Assembly: GCF_000964425.1 (NCBI RefSeq)
Contig: NZ_BANF01000031.1
Location: forward strand, 124,001 to 188,000
Direction of reading: 5' to 3'
DNA length: 64,000 nt
Source of the DNA: Komagataeibacter intermedius TF2
GTDB taxonomy: Bacteria; Pseudomonadota; Alphaproteobacteria; Acetobacterales; Acetobacteraceae
The notes beneath the pieces are model-generated. The model did no database searches, was not told where the DNA came from, and was given only the letters and a program-made list of their open reading frames with translations. Positions 27,183 through 36,254 of the stretch are shown one piece after another (positions within the stretch are counted from its first letter, which is position 1; each line of letters opens with the position of its first letter). The translations under genes were made by a program, and so were the position numbers.

Positions 27183-27656
27183 ATGAAGCAGATGCTTGGA
27201 GTTCTTGCATTGCTGGCGTCGTTCGCCACCCCGGCATTCGCACAGACGTCATCCACCGCGCCGCAGCTCAACATCACGACGGCGGCGGCAATGGACATGG
27301 CGCATTATGCGGTCGGGCTGGCGGAAAACCGACACCTCAAGCTGTGCATAGCGGTTGAGGATACGGATGGAAACCTGGTTGCGTTCATCCGCATGCAGGG
27401 CGCGTACGCGGGATGCGTGGAAGCCTCGATCGCCAAGGCGAAATCGGCGGCACGATTTGCCCGCAATACGATCGAATTCTTTGACGCCGTGCGCACGCAG
27501 AACCTGCCCATCGGTTTTGTTCCGGGTATCCTGCCATCAGCAGGGGGGGCGGTGTTCAAGCAGGGCGACACCGTAGTGGGCAGCATTGGCACCAGCGGCG
27601 ACACCAACGAAAACGAACAGGCGCTGGTGATTGATACGGCCAAGCATTTTCATTGA
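27183..27656 (+). CDS. GlcG/HbpS-family periplasmic protein
   Basis: The 157-residue protein has a clean signal peptide (LLASFATPAFA before QTSS). The mature part has the GlcG/HbpS pattern: LNITTAAAMDMAHYAV, then a strand with VEDTDGNLVAFIRM, SIAKAKSAARFARNT, PGILPSAGGAV, and VVGSIGTSGDTNENEQ. Members bind heme or accompany periplasmic oxidoreductases. A second paralogue follows 73 bases later on the same strand, and the two are clearly diverged from each other. The closeness to OprB and the dehydrogenase region suggests a link with sugar or alcohol oxidation, but no direct evidence is visible. Confidence 0.82.
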   Translation: MKQMLGVLALLASFATPAFAQTSSTAPQLNITTAAAMDMAHYAVGLAENRHLKLCIAVEDTDGNLVAFIRMQGAYAGCVEASIAKAKSAARFARNTIEFFDAVRTQNLPIGFVPGILPSAGGAVFKQGDTVVGSIGTSGDTNENEQALVIDTAKHFH

Positions 27657-27729
27657 TGCAGATGGGCCGGATCGAGATTTCTTTGTAAATAAAAACAAGT
27701 ATCCAGACACCCTTGTTTCAGGATATACC

Positions 27730-28215
27730 ATGAAAATCAGACATATCGGGCCGCTGGCCATTCTGGCGTGCCTTCCGGCGTTCTTCAATGCACGTGCCGA
27801 TGACGCCAAATTGCTGACACGACCGCAGTTGAGCAGCGCCGGTGCAAAAAGCCTGCTGAATGCGGCGGAAGCAGAGGCAAAGCAACGCGGCATGCAGGTC
27901 AGCATCGCGGTGGTGGATGCATCGGGCAGGTTGCTGGCCTTTACGCGCATGGATGATTCACAGACCGGCACCGACGAAACCGCCATAAAGAAGGCCCGAA
28001 CGGCTGCGCTGTATCATTCACCGGGCAAGGTGCTGGCACAGCGGATCAGCCAGAACCAGGCGTTTCTGGCGACACTGCCGGGGATTACGGCCGTACCGGG
28101 ATCCTGTCCGGTCATGGAGGGGAAATACCTGATCGGGGCGGTCGGGGTCAGCGGCGCGACGGATGATCTGGACAATGCCGTTGCAACGGATACGGCAACC
28201 GGCTTCCATTCCTGA
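27730..28215 (+). CDS. GlcG/HbpS-family periplasmic protein (second copy)
   Basis: The gene encodes 161 residues from ATG 27730, starting at the signal peptide (MKIRHIGPLAILACLPAFFNARA). The body shows the same family pattern as its neighbour: AAEAEAKQRGMQVSIAVVDASGRLLAFTRMDD, AIKKARTAALYHSPG, PGITAVPGSCPVM, and LIGAVGVSGATDDLDNAVA. An upstream in-frame extension to 27631 is not family-like and would hide the signal peptide. A perfect hairpin follows at 28239-28281. Diverged tandem copies may pair as a heteromer or bind different ligands. Confidence 0.82.
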   Translation: MKIRHIGPLAILACLPAFFNARADDAKLLTRPQLSSAGAKSLLNAAEAEAKQRGMQVSIAVVDASGRLLAFTRMDDSQTGTDETAIKKARTAALYHSPGKVLAQRISQNQAFLATLPGITAVPGSCPVMEGKYLIGAVGVSGATDDLDNAVATDTATGFHS

Positions 28216-28238
28216 AGACGCCAGTCCCTGACAGAAAT

Positions 28239-28281
28239 GGACAGACCCGGTTGCATGCAGGACATGCGGTTGGGTCTGTCC
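28239..28281 (+). terminator. Hairpin after the GlcG pair
   Basis: Perfect 10-base arms GGACAGACCC and GGGTCTGTCC flank a 23-base loop, 24 bases after the stop codon. No long T-run follows. Confidence 0.55.
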
Positions 28282-28409
28282 ATGTAAAAGCACACGAAAG
28301 AAGGAACATGGAGGTGCCGGACTGTCAGCATTATTGCGCTGACCGGGTATTATAATAAAATCTGAATAAAATAATGGTTCCCAGGGACGTATTTTTAAAA
28401 GCGGTTCTG

Positions 28410-28440
28410 AAAACAGGCCTTAGAACGTAAGGCCTGTTTT
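28410..28440 (-). terminator. Intrinsic terminator overlapping the 3' end of oprB
   Basis: Perfect 13-base arms AAAACAGGCCTTA and TAAGGCCTGTTTT enclose a five-base loop. On the minus strand the stem ends in TTTT. The oprB stop codon (28420-28422) lies inside the stem, so termination begins within the coding end. Confidence 0.8.
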
Positions 28441-29793
28441 CATGCCAATGACCGTCACCATTTCCCTTTGGGTGTAACCACCCGGATTGACCCAGAACTG
28501 GATATTGGGTTCGATATAGACCCACGGGGTAATCTGAAGCGTATAGTCTGTTTCGATTGCGAATTCTGAATCGCGGCGTGGTCCTTTCCTGCCGGCCTGA
28601 TACCAGTCCAGCGTGGCCAGCCGTGAATTGACATGATTGGTGCCAAAAGCCAGCGTCAGGGCATCATGCCTGCGCCACGGAAGTCCAAGATAACGCAGGC
28701 TGCCTGTTACCTGTGATGAAACGGGACTGGTTTCCTTATCGACCATGGTAAAGGTCACATAAGCGGTCAGCCCCTGCTGAACAACGGCGTCCTGTCCGGG
28801 TTTTTCGCTAAAGGTTCCCGTCAGTTGCTGCTGGAACCACAGGTAACCACCGTGGGAACTGCCCCGTTCAAGCATGGCCAGTCCGCCGGTGACAGCAGGC
28901 TGTCCGTTTGCCGCCAGTAAAATGTCAGGAGCATTGGCCGTATTGACCCACCCGCCAATGCGATAGACCCCGGGATAATGATGGGATCCCAGATGGATAC
29001 GCAATCCGGTTTCAAAAGGCAGGAGAACACCAGTTGCCCCATGCACATAACCAAGGAAGAATTTATTATCCAGGTTACGCGCGTTCTGTTCATAAGCCCC
29101 CGCCAGGAAATACCAGCGCGGGTCGTTATACTTGACCAGACCGCCCCATGTGCTGACGGGCCAGTTGAGCCAGCGATTGCCATCCATGTTGCCGGTTGTT
29201 GCACCGCAGAAATAGTTTACCATTGTCAGGCAGGGCACATTATCAAAATCGGCGCCGGTTGGCAGGCGGCCGATCTTGAAGCTGACATGATCACCCAGCT
29301 TCTGGTTATACCATAGCTGGGTCAGTCGGGATGTCTGTCCGCGCCCCCATACTTCCTGCGGTTGCTGGAGGGTATACAGTCCCGCCCGTGTAATGAGGTT
29401 GCTGCCCCAGCGGGTGGTGAATGTAAAGTTGAAGGATGCGCCTTTCCATTTCAGCAGTTTTTCGGCATCGATATCCATGATGGCGGCAAGCTGGTTGGTC
29501 TGGGCCGCAGTGTGCCGGTCCCCGCCGGTCACGTTTCCGGCGGTTTCGTTCGTCCACGCGCCAGCCAGATCTATGCCCTTGTTACGAAGATAGAGGCGTG
29601 TGCCCCCCCAGTCGCCGGTCATTGTTGTGGATGGATGCTGGGCGCTGGCACGCAGTGCATAACTGGCATCATCGCCCAGACTGCCATTGGGCAGCCCGTT
29701 TGCAGGTGCTTCAGATGCGCAGATGACCATGTGCATGGAAAAACCGAAATATAATATTCCGATATTTCCACATCTACGTGTGAAATATTTCAT
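28420..29793 (-). CDS. oprB: OprB-family carbohydrate-selective outer-membrane porin
   Basis: The 457-residue protein has a signal sequence near the N-terminus. The family opening is TMTGDWGGTRLYLRNKGIDLAG, followed by beta-strand repeats and the typical end with a C-terminal Phe (IGMKTGLTF), as expected for BAM recognition. Central blocks GRLPTGADFDNVPCLTMVNYFCG and a C-terminal DYTLQITPWVYIEPNIQFWVNPGG belong to OprB. It lets sugars and polyols cross the outer membrane. It is monocistronic, with a terminator overlapping its stop and a 900-base AT-rich region upstream that probably holds its promoter. No substrate can be read from sequence. Confidence 0.92.
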   Translation of the reverse strand: MKYFTRRCGNIGILYFGFSMHMVICASEAPANGLPNGSLGDDASYALRASAQHPSTTMTGDWGGTRLYLRNKGIDLAGAWTNETAGNVTGGDRHTAAQTNQLAAIMDIDAEKLLKWKGASFNFTFTTRWGSNLITRAGLYTLQQPQEVWGRGQTSRLTQLWYNQKLGDHVSFKIGRLPTGADFDNVPCLTMVNYFCGATTGNMDGNRWLNWPVSTWGGLVKYNDPRWYFLAGAYEQNARNLDNKFFLGYVHGATGVLLPFETGLRIHLGSHHYPGVYRIGGWVNTANAPDILLAANGQPAVTGGLAMLERGSSHGGYLWFQQQLTGTFSEKPGQDAVVQQGLTAYVTFTMVDKETSPVSSQVTGSLRYLGLPWRRHDALTLAFGTNHVNSRLATLDWYQAGRKGPRRDSEFAIETDYTLQITPWVYIEPNIQFWVNPGGYTQREMVTVIGMKTGLTF

Positions 29794-30673
29794 TTTGAGG
29801 CCATCAGTATATTATTGTTTTTATATCTGTGGCATCTAAACGGTTATGTTTCGGGTTGGTTTTTTATTTCATGAATTAATTTATTGTGATTTAGATAACC
29901 AATCTGTTTGTATATATTTATTACTGAACGTATATTTTTGTTATTGTGGAAATTTTATGGTTTATAAGATTTGTGGAAACTTTCGTCCTCATGCATTGCC
30001 GTCAGACAGAGGCGTGCTTCAGGCTGCTATGTGCACATCCATATATTTATCTTAAATAAAAAAATAACTATATTATAATATTCATTTATAAAATGGAGAT
30101 GACGCACTAAAGATATTGTATCAGGTAAGTGACAGACCCATTCCAGAATATCCATCGCCAACAATGATGCAGGCTCCTGTTCGTTGGCTGGCCTGGTATG
30201 AGGCCAGCATCATGATCCATGTTCGGAAATATGATGAATGACAGGTATGGAGTCAGCTGGAGGGTTTATTGCCGTACCAAATTGATGTGTCGGTATAACT
30301 TACGCCACTGTCTTGTTGTAAATTTTAAAAATTACTATCATAATTTTACATATATCTGTATTTTTTTTAATGTATTTTAAAATATAAATTTAATTATCGA
30401 GTGATTTTTTAAGTAAAATAAGTTTATATTTATGATGAAACAAGCAGCCCTGAAAATCGTTTGCTACGTCTGTTTATGAAGCATCCTGAAAATATTAAGG
30501 AAATGTCGTCTTCGAAAAAAGCCAACATCCAGAAATTTTACTACTTGTTTATTGATCGGGTATGCCCGGACATCATGATGGCGGATGACATGACAGGCAA
30601 GGGGAAATGGGTGGACGCCGGCCCATCCGGTTTCCCCGGAACGTGCGAAAGGGCCTGAAATCCTGGCAGTAAA
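29794..30673. other. AT-rich intergenic region without genes
   Basis: About 880 bases between oprB and nrdB are strikingly AT-rich compared with the flanks, particularly 29800-30120 and 30300-30540. Two short frames (29846-30055 and 30461-30658, plus strand) exist, but their translations are not protein-like and neither has a convincing ribosome site. I see no RNA gene that I recognise. It likely contains the oprB promoter; the rest is unexplained. Confidence 0.5.
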
Positions 30674-30705
30674 ACTGCCCCCACCATATGCATGATGGGG
30701 GCAGT
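30674..30705 (-). terminator. Intrinsic terminator of nrdB
   Basis: Perfect 10-base arms ACTGCCCCCA and TGGGGGCAGT with a 12-base loop begin 14 bases past the nrdB stop. On the minus strand the stem runs into TTTT. Confidence 0.85.
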
Positions 30706-30718
30706 GCGATCCGGTATT

Positions 30719-31696
30719 TCAGGCGAACGCTTCGTCCCACGTTCCCTGTGTTGCGCCCCGGCTATATTCCGTTGCACGGTTTTCGAAGAAGTTGGTGTGC
30801 TCCACCGCGTTCATCATCTCGTCAATCCACGGCAGGGGATTGCTGGGCACGTCATAGATCGGGTTCAGTTCCAGCCCGATCAGGCGGCGATTGGCAATGA
30901 AGCGGATATACTGCTTGACCTCATCCGCCGACAGGCCCTTCACCGGCCCCATGCGGAAGGCAAGGTCGATGAAGCGGTCTTCATTGGTCACGATCTCACG
31001 GCAGGCAAGGTGGATTGCATCGGCCACGGCGGGCTTGTCAATCTGGCGGCCGAATTCCTGCATGTAGGTCTTGAACAGGCGCGTGATGGATTCGACGTGC
31101 AGGCTTTCATCACGCACGGACCATGTCACGACCTGCCCCATGCCCTTCATCAGGTTATGGCGCGGAAAGTTGAGCAGCATGGCGAAGGACGCGAAAAGCT
31201 GCAGCCCTTCGGTAAAGCCCGCGAACACCGCCATGGACAGGGCGGTATTGTAGTGGTCGTCCATGTTGAAGCGTTTGAGGAATTCGTGCTTCGCGGCCAT
31301 TTCCTCGTATTCAAGGAAGGCGGCGTATTCGGTTTCCGGCATGCCGATGGTGTCAAGCAGGTGGCTGTAGGCCGCCTGATGGATCGATTCCATATTGGTG
31401 AATGCCGAGAGCATCATCCGCACTTCGGTCGGCTTGAAGCGGGGCATGTACAGGTCGATATAGGCGTTCTCGACCTCGGTATCCTGCTGGGTGAACAGGC
31501 GGAAAATCTGGGTGACCAGATATTTTTCCGTATCGGACAGGTTGTTGTTCCAGTCCTTCACATCATCACCGAGGGGAATTTCCTCGGGCAGCCAGTGCAG
31601 GGACTGCTGGGTTTTCCACGCCTCGAACGCCCACGGGTAACGGAACGGCTTGTAGACCGGGCTGGGGGAAAGAAGGTTGGGTGTGTCTGTGCTCAT
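30719..31696 (-). CDS. nrdB: Class Ia ribonucleotide reductase small subunit NrdB
   Basis: The gene encodes 325 residues from ATG 31696, after AGGGAGGAAAT. It is the R2 subunit that houses the diiron-tyrosyl radical for dNTP synthesis. Ligands are visible: ESIHQAAY gives Glu, His and the radical Tyr in the E-x-x-H-x-x-x-Y spacing, FTEGLQLF gives a third Glu, and RDESLHVE gives the last Glu/His pair. The C-terminal tail is short and acidic (GTWDEAFA), as needed to dock on NrdA. No nrdA is in the window. It is transcribed away from the cobalamin riboswitch, 282 bases off, so the riboswitch does not control it. Confidence 0.96.
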   Translation of the reverse strand: MSTDTPNLLSPSPVYKPFRYPWAFEAWKTQQSLHWLPEEIPLGDDVKDWNNNLSDTEKYLVTQIFRLFTQQDTEVENAYIDLYMPRFKPTEVRMMLSAFTNMESIHQAAYSHLLDTIGMPETEYAAFLEYEEMAAKHEFLKRFNMDDHYNTALSMAVFAGFTEGLQLFASFAMLLNFPRHNLMKGMGQVVTWSVRDESLHVESITRLFKTYMQEFGRQIDKPAVADAIHLACREIVTNEDRFIDLAFRMGPVKGLSADEVKQYIRFIANRRLIGLELNPIYDVPSNPLPWIDEMMNAVEHTNFFENRATEYSRGATQGTWDEAFA

Positions 31697-31977
31697 GATT
31701 TCCTCCCTATAACCCAAAAAAATATCATGTGTCAGGGGAAGATTCTCATGCGGGGCGTGGCCTGCCCCGGTTATGGATGTCAAGGCCGCGGATTGCCGTT
31801 TCCACTGTATGGAAACCCGCCCGTTATCGGCTATTTTTTATCTTCAGGTGCGGCGCTGAAGACACATGGCCACGGACCATGGCCATGGTTCAGGAAAAAA
31901 ATGGCATGACCTGCCATCGTCCGCGTTGGTCGCGTGTATCCGGGTTGACACGGATGGCCCATCCGATCAGAACCCTG

Positions 31978-32172
31978 CTGACGGTTCCCCTTCATACAAG
32001 GGGTGAAAAGGGAACGAAGTGCGGATTACGGTCCAATGCTTCGGCTGTCCCCGCAACTGTAAGCGGTATGTTTCCCGCATTGCCGGACATGTGCGCCGGG
32101 CCACTGGAAACCGCGGTTTTCCGGGAAGGTTGCGCGGGAGATGACGCCGCAAGCCAGGAGACCTGCCGTCAT
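31978..32172 (+). promoter_or_regulatory. Cobalamin (B12) riboswitch
   Basis: The leader of the btu operon carries the conserved blocks of the cobalamin riboswitch: GGGAACGAAGTGCGG, then GGCTGTCCCCGCAACTGTAAGCGG, GCCACTGG, GGGAAGGTTGCGCGG, and the B12 box AAGCCAGGAGACCTGCC at about 32151-32167. The ends TGACGG and CCGTCA pair as P1. A TTGACA lies at 31945-31950, but the -10 is weak. About 130 bases separate the switch from btuB, enough for an expression platform. B12 binding should switch the uptake genes off. Confidence 0.95.
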
Positions 32173-32303
32173 GATGGTTGCGACCGGGACCTGTCGGGCG
32201 GGGTGTCCTGACGGTGTGGCGCCACGGGTTTCCTTATGGATCGGAAGCCGGGTGGCGGCGCGCTCTCGTGGCAACGATGATATGACCGCGAGATCCAGAC
32301 CTT

Positions 32304-34412
32304 ATGACCATTTTCCGTGATTTTCTGATTGCCTCGACGGCATTCATGACTCTGGGCGCCACGATGGCGCATGCCGATGCGCCCATTGGGAAGGACATGC
32401 CAGAAAAATCGCCTGTGAAGCAGTACGTCGCTGGCAATGACGGGGCGAAAGCCTCTGCCATGCCGGGCAATGCGGGCCTGCCCGAACTGATCAGCGTCAG
32501 TGCCGCGCGCAGGCCGACAAAGGTGGATGACATCGGCACCAGCATGACCATCATCACCGAAAAGCAGATCCAGACCCAGCAGCGGCGCAGCCTGACGGAC
32601 ATCCTTGCGCGCCAGCCGGGCCTGAACGTGGTGCAGACGGGCGGGGCGGGTGGCACGTCGTCCATTTTCATGCGCGGCAATAATTCCCGCGAGGTCAAGG
32701 TCCGGCTGGATGGCATGGACATCAATGACGGCAGCAATGACACCAATGCCTTTGATGCCGGGCAGTTCCTGACCGATGGCATCGGCCGTATCGAAGTCCT
32801 GCGTGGCCCGCAGAGCGGCCTGTACGGCGCGGACGCCATGGCGGGTGTCATCGACATCACCACGGCACAGGGGCAGGGACGGTTCAGGCCATTCGTCCGG
32901 ATTGAAGGCGGGGGGTATGGAACCTTCAACCAGAGCTTCGGCGCGCGTGGCAGCAGGAAGCGGTTCCATTATAATGTTGAATTTTCCCATTACCGCATGG
33001 ATGGGTTCAACAACATTCCGTCTTACATCGAACGGTATTACGGCGCAGACCGCCAGCAGCGGCACGAAGGCAACCGTAATGACAACCGCAGCGCCAATAT
33101 CAGGCTGGGTTACGACGTGACCCATAATCTCGACCTGGGCCTGACGGCACGCCTGATACAGGGCAATAACCATTCCTATTCGCTGTATGACCTGCAGGCT
33201 GAAAATGCGTATGGGGATTCAGGGGTACGGGAACAGACCACCCAGAACGAGGCCATCGTGCGCGGGACGGCGCATCTGGTTTCCTTCCACGGTTTTTTTG
33301 ATCAGGTGCTGGGCCTTGGTTACATGACCAACCGCAACCGCTGGACCGAGACCGGCACAAGCTATGGCAGCCCGGTCAATCCCGATCCCTATTACTACCG
33401 CTCCGGCCGGTTGAAGGTGGACTGGCATGGCACGTTCAATTTCAGGCAGTACGGGCAGCTTCTGGTCGGAGCCGAGCATTTTCATGATACGTTTGACACC
33501 AGCCATACGGCATCCAGCACGTGGGACAGCGGATACGACACATCCGCCAGCATGGATACGACCGCAGGCTATGGACAGTATCAGGGCAACTGGAAGCACA
33601 TCCTGTATGGCGCGGCCAACATCCGTTACGACGCCAATTCGCGCTATGGCAACCACGTGACCTGGCGCGTGGCGCCCGCGATTCATGTTCCCGGAACCGG
33701 CACCATCATCAAGGCCAGCGCCGGATCGGGTTTCCACGGTCCCGCCCTGTACCAGCTGTTTGTCAATCAGGTGGGGGCCGGTTATTCGGAAAGGGGCAAC
33801 CCGGACCTGAAGGCGGAACAGCTGATTGGTTACGACGCGGGTGTGGAGCAGAAACTTCTGCACGATCACCTGAATTTTGGCGCCACATGGTATGATAACA
33901 GGGTGCGGAACCTGATCCAGTCCGCCGACTGGTATGATTCGTCGGGCAACTTCAACGGCACCTTTGACAATGTTGCGAAGGCGCGGATGTACGGGGTAGA
34001 GGCTTTCGTGAACTGGAAAGCGCTGGACAGTCTGGAATTCAACCTCAGCTACACATGGACCCATGCGCGTGATGAAACCAGCCACACCGAACTGCAGCAG
34101 CGTCCCCAGCACAAGTTCAATTTCAATACGACATGGACCCCCATGCGTGACCTGACATTTTCGGGCAATATCCTGTATACCAGCAGCTGGCGTGACCTGT
34201 CGGTGCTTGGGTCCGGCAATTGCAGTGAGTCCAGCATCTGTGCCAGGGGGCACGGCTATTTCACCATTGATGTCGCCGCCAATTATAAAATCAACCGTTA
34301 TGTGTCCGTCTACGCGCGGGCGGACAACCTGCTGAACCGCCAGTTCGAGGAACCGGTCGGCTATCTCCAGCCCGGTCGGGCGGGATATGGTGGCTTCATG
34401 CTGACGTACTGA
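32304..34412 (+). CDS. btuB: TonB-dependent vitamin B12 receptor BtuB
   Basis: The 702-residue outer-membrane receptor has a signal peptide (ending TMAHADA), a TonB box-like PELISVSA, a plug domain (residues about 70-180: RRSLTDILARQPGLNVVQTG, then IFMRGNNSREVKVRLDG, IGRIEVLRGPQSGLYGADAMAGVI) and a 22-strand barrel. The C-terminal strand ends in Tyr. The early RGPQSGLYG and Asp-rich DGSNDTN are BtuB-like. It imports cobalamin using TonB energy. A B12 riboswitch precedes it and btuFCD follow with no gap, which settles the substrate. The ribosome site is weak, as expected when access is controlled by the leader. Confidence 0.94.
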   Translation: MTIFRDFLIASTAFMTLGATMAHADAPIGKDMPEKSPVKQYVAGNDGAKASAMPGNAGLPELISVSAARRPTKVDDIGTSMTIITEKQIQTQQRRSLTDILARQPGLNVVQTGGAGGTSSIFMRGNNSREVKVRLDGMDINDGSNDTNAFDAGQFLTDGIGRIEVLRGPQSGLYGADAMAGVIDITTAQGQGRFRPFVRIEGGGYGTFNQSFGARGSRKRFHYNVEFSHYRMDGFNNIPSYIERYYGADRQQRHEGNRNDNRSANIRLGYDVTHNLDLGLTARLIQGNNHSYSLYDLQAENAYGDSGVREQTTQNEAIVRGTAHLVSFHGFFDQVLGLGYMTNRNRWTETGTSYGSPVNPDPYYYRSGRLKVDWHGTFNFRQYGQLLVGAEHFHDTFDTSHTASSTWDSGYDTSASMDTTAGYGQYQGNWKHILYGAANIRYDANSRYGNHVTWRVAPAIHVPGTGTIIKASAGSGFHGPALYQLFVNQVGAGYSERGNPDLKAEQLIGYDAGVEQKLLHDHLNFGATWYDNRVRNLIQSADWYDSSGNFNGTFDNVAKARMYGVEAFVNWKALDSLEFNLSYTWTHARDETSHTELQQRPQHKFNFNTTWTPMRDLTFSGNILYTSSWRDLSVLGSGNCSESSICARGHGYFTIDVAANYKINRYVSVYARADNLLNRQFEEPVGYLQPGRAGYGGFMLTY

Positions 34413-34413
34413 C

Positions 34414-35250
34414 ATGAAGGGGGTCATGGCAGGCATCATCGCCGGTATCCTTGGCTGTATCCCGATTGCACGGGCGCAGCCCCTGCCACGCGTGGTGTCC
34501 GTGAATGTCTGCACCGACCAGCTGCTGCTGCTGCTGGCCGCACCGGGGCAGATTGCCGGCATAACGCCACTGGCGCGCGACTGCTGGAATGCGGTGCTGT
34601 GCGAACGGGCACGGCAGGTTCCCGTCCTGCGCCCGACCGCGGAAAACGTCGTGGCGGCCCACCCCGATGTCGTGCTGGGCGAAAGTTATACCGCGGCGGT
34701 CGCGCTTCAGGTGGCGCGGGACAGGGGTGCGCGGGTGATCGTCCTGCCGCCGGCGCAGGCGCTGGCGGATATTCCCGACCAGATCATGGTGGTGGCCCGC
34801 GCCATTGGTGCTACGGCGCGGGGGCGGGAACTGACCGGGGCGTTCGCCAGCCGTCTGGCATCCCTTTCGACCGGGCGCGACCCCGCCGACCCTACGGCCG
34901 CGATCTACGCCGCCAGCGGGTTTGTCACGCGCGCGGGATCATTGCCGGATGACGTGCTGGCCCATGCCGGGCTGCGCAATTATGCCACCGTCATGGCGCA
35001 GCAGACATCTGCACGTCTTTCCATGGAAATGCTGATCGCCCATCCGCCTGACCTGCTGGTCCTTGACCGTTCGGGGCAGGGGACATCCCTTGCGCAATCC
35101 ATGCTGGACCACCCGGCGCTGAAACAGGCCTTTGCCGGAGCGCATCATCTGGATATGCCCGCGCGGCTATGGTTGTGTGGCCTGCCACAGACACTGGACA
35201 GTATCGCCATGCTGCGCGCCGCGCGTGACAGACTGGAAACCGCACCGTGA
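34414..35250 (+). CDS. btuF: Periplasmic B12-binding protein, BtuF-like
   Basis: The 278-residue protein is an exported class III (helical-backbone) substrate-binding protein, with a signal peptide ending in IARA before QPLPRVVSVNVCTDQLLLLLA. Two lobes are linked by a long helix (residues about 125-145). Motifs include AAHPDVVLGESY and the C-terminal end with LWLCGLPQTLD. It carries cobalamin from BtuB to BtuCD. Its ATG follows the btuB stop by one base, and its TGA overlaps the btuC GTG. A siderophore is excluded by the B12 riboswitch rather than by the protein itself. Confidence 0.88.
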   Translation: MKGVMAGIIAGILGCIPIARAQPLPRVVSVNVCTDQLLLLLAAPGQIAGITPLARDCWNAVLCERARQVPVLRPTAENVVAAHPDVVLGESYTAAVALQVARDRGARVIVLPPAQALADIPDQIMVVARAIGATARGRELTGAFASRLASLSTGRDPADPTAAIYAASGFVTRAGSLPDDVLAHAGLRNYATVMAQQTSARLSMEMLIAHPPDLLVLDRSGQGTSLAQSMLDHPALKQAFAGAHHLDMPARLWLCGLPQTLDSIAMLRAARDRLETAP

Positions 35251-36254
35251 AACCTGACCGGAATACCCTGTTGCTCAATATCGTGCTGCTGGCGGGTGTT
35301 GTCGTCCTGTCCGGCATGTCGCTGGTATGGGGGGAAACCCGTATCATGGTCTGGCAGGCGCTGGGGGACATACTGGCGGGACGCCATGGCGCAGGCGCCA
35401 TTATCGTGGAGCAGTTGCGCCTGCCCCGCGCGCTTCTGGCCATCATGGTGGGCGGGACACTGGGGCTGTCGGGGGCGGTATTGCAGGGATATTTGCGTAA
35501 CCCGCTGGCTGATCCCGGTATTCTGGGCGTATCGGGTGGGGCGGCGCTGGGGGCGGTCAGTGTGTTCTATACCGGCCTCATGCAGGTTTCCGTCATGGCC
35601 CTGCCGCTGGGTGGGCTGGCGGGGGCATTATGCGCGGTGGTCGTGCTGATGGGGCTGGTGGGACGCGGGGGCACGCTGGTGCTGCTGCTGGCGGGGGCAG
35701 CACTCAGCAGTTTTGCGGCGGCCCTGACCGCGCTGGTGCTGAACCTTGTGCCCAGCCCGTATGCGTCTTTTGAGATCATGCACTGGCTTATGGGATCGCT
35801 GACGGACCGGACCTTTACCCATGTCTGGATCTGCCTGCCCGGCGTGGTGTGCGGCATGCTGCTCATGCTGTCGGCCGGGCGTGCGCTGGACGCGCTGACG
35901 CTGGGGGAAGACGTGGCGGAAAGCCTTGGGTTCCGGCTGCATGGCGTGTGCGGCATGCAGACGCGTATCGTGCTGGGGGCGGCGCTGTCCGTGGGGTCAT
36001 GCGTGGCGGTTTCGGGGGCGATCGGCTTTGTGGGGCTGGTGGTGCCGCATCTGTTGCGGCCATTGACGGGATACCAGCCATCGCGTCTGCTTGTGCCATC
36101 CGCGCTGGGGGGAAGCCTGCTGCTGCTGGGGGCGGATATGGTGGTGCGCGTGGTGAGTGCCGGCACGGAACTTCAGCTCGGCGTGCTGACGGCGCTGGTC
36201 GGTGCGCCGGTTTTCTTCATCCGGGTCATCATGCTGAAAAGAACCGGATCATGA
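35247..36254 (+). CDS. btuC: FecCD-family ABC permease, BtuC-like
   Basis: The 335-residue permease starts at GTG 35247, overlapping the btuF stop (GTGA). It has about ten membrane helices of the FecCD type: the RLPRALLAIMVGGTLGLSGAVLQG motif, NPLADPGILGVSGGAALGAV, the coupling region SLGFRLHG, and AVSGAIGFVGLVVPHLLRPLTG. It forms the homodimeric inner-membrane channel that takes cobalamin from BtuF and is driven by BtuD. Its stop overlaps the btuD ATG (ATGA). Confidence 0.93.
   Translation: MKPDRNTLLLNIVLLAGVVVLSGMSLVWGETRIMVWQALGDILAGRHGAGAIIVEQLRLPRALLAIMVGGTLGLSGAVLQGYLRNPLADPGILGVSGGAALGAVSVFYTGLMQVSVMALPLGGLAGALCAVVVLMGLVGRGGTLVLLLAGAALSSFAAALTALVLNLVPSPYASFEIMHWLMGSLTDRTFTHVWICLPGVVCGMLLMLSAGRALDALTLGEDVAESLGFRLHGVCGMQTRIVLGAALSVGSCVAVSGAIGFVGLVVPHLLRPLTGYQPSRLLVPSALGGSLLLLGADMVVRVVSAGTELQLGVLTALVGAPVFFIRVIMLKRTGS

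Noticed and set aside
29846-30055. 69-residue frame in the AT-rich gap
   Set aside because: Cys/Tyr/Phe-rich translation, no ribosome site, no family pattern; expected by chance in AT-rich DNA.
30461-30658. 65-residue frame before nrdB
   Set aside because: No recognisable motif and it runs into the GC-rich nrdB terminator region; I could not support it as a gene.
33219-34562. 447-residue minus-strand open frame
   Set aside because: It lies opposite btuB and has no recognisable features; btuB is certain.
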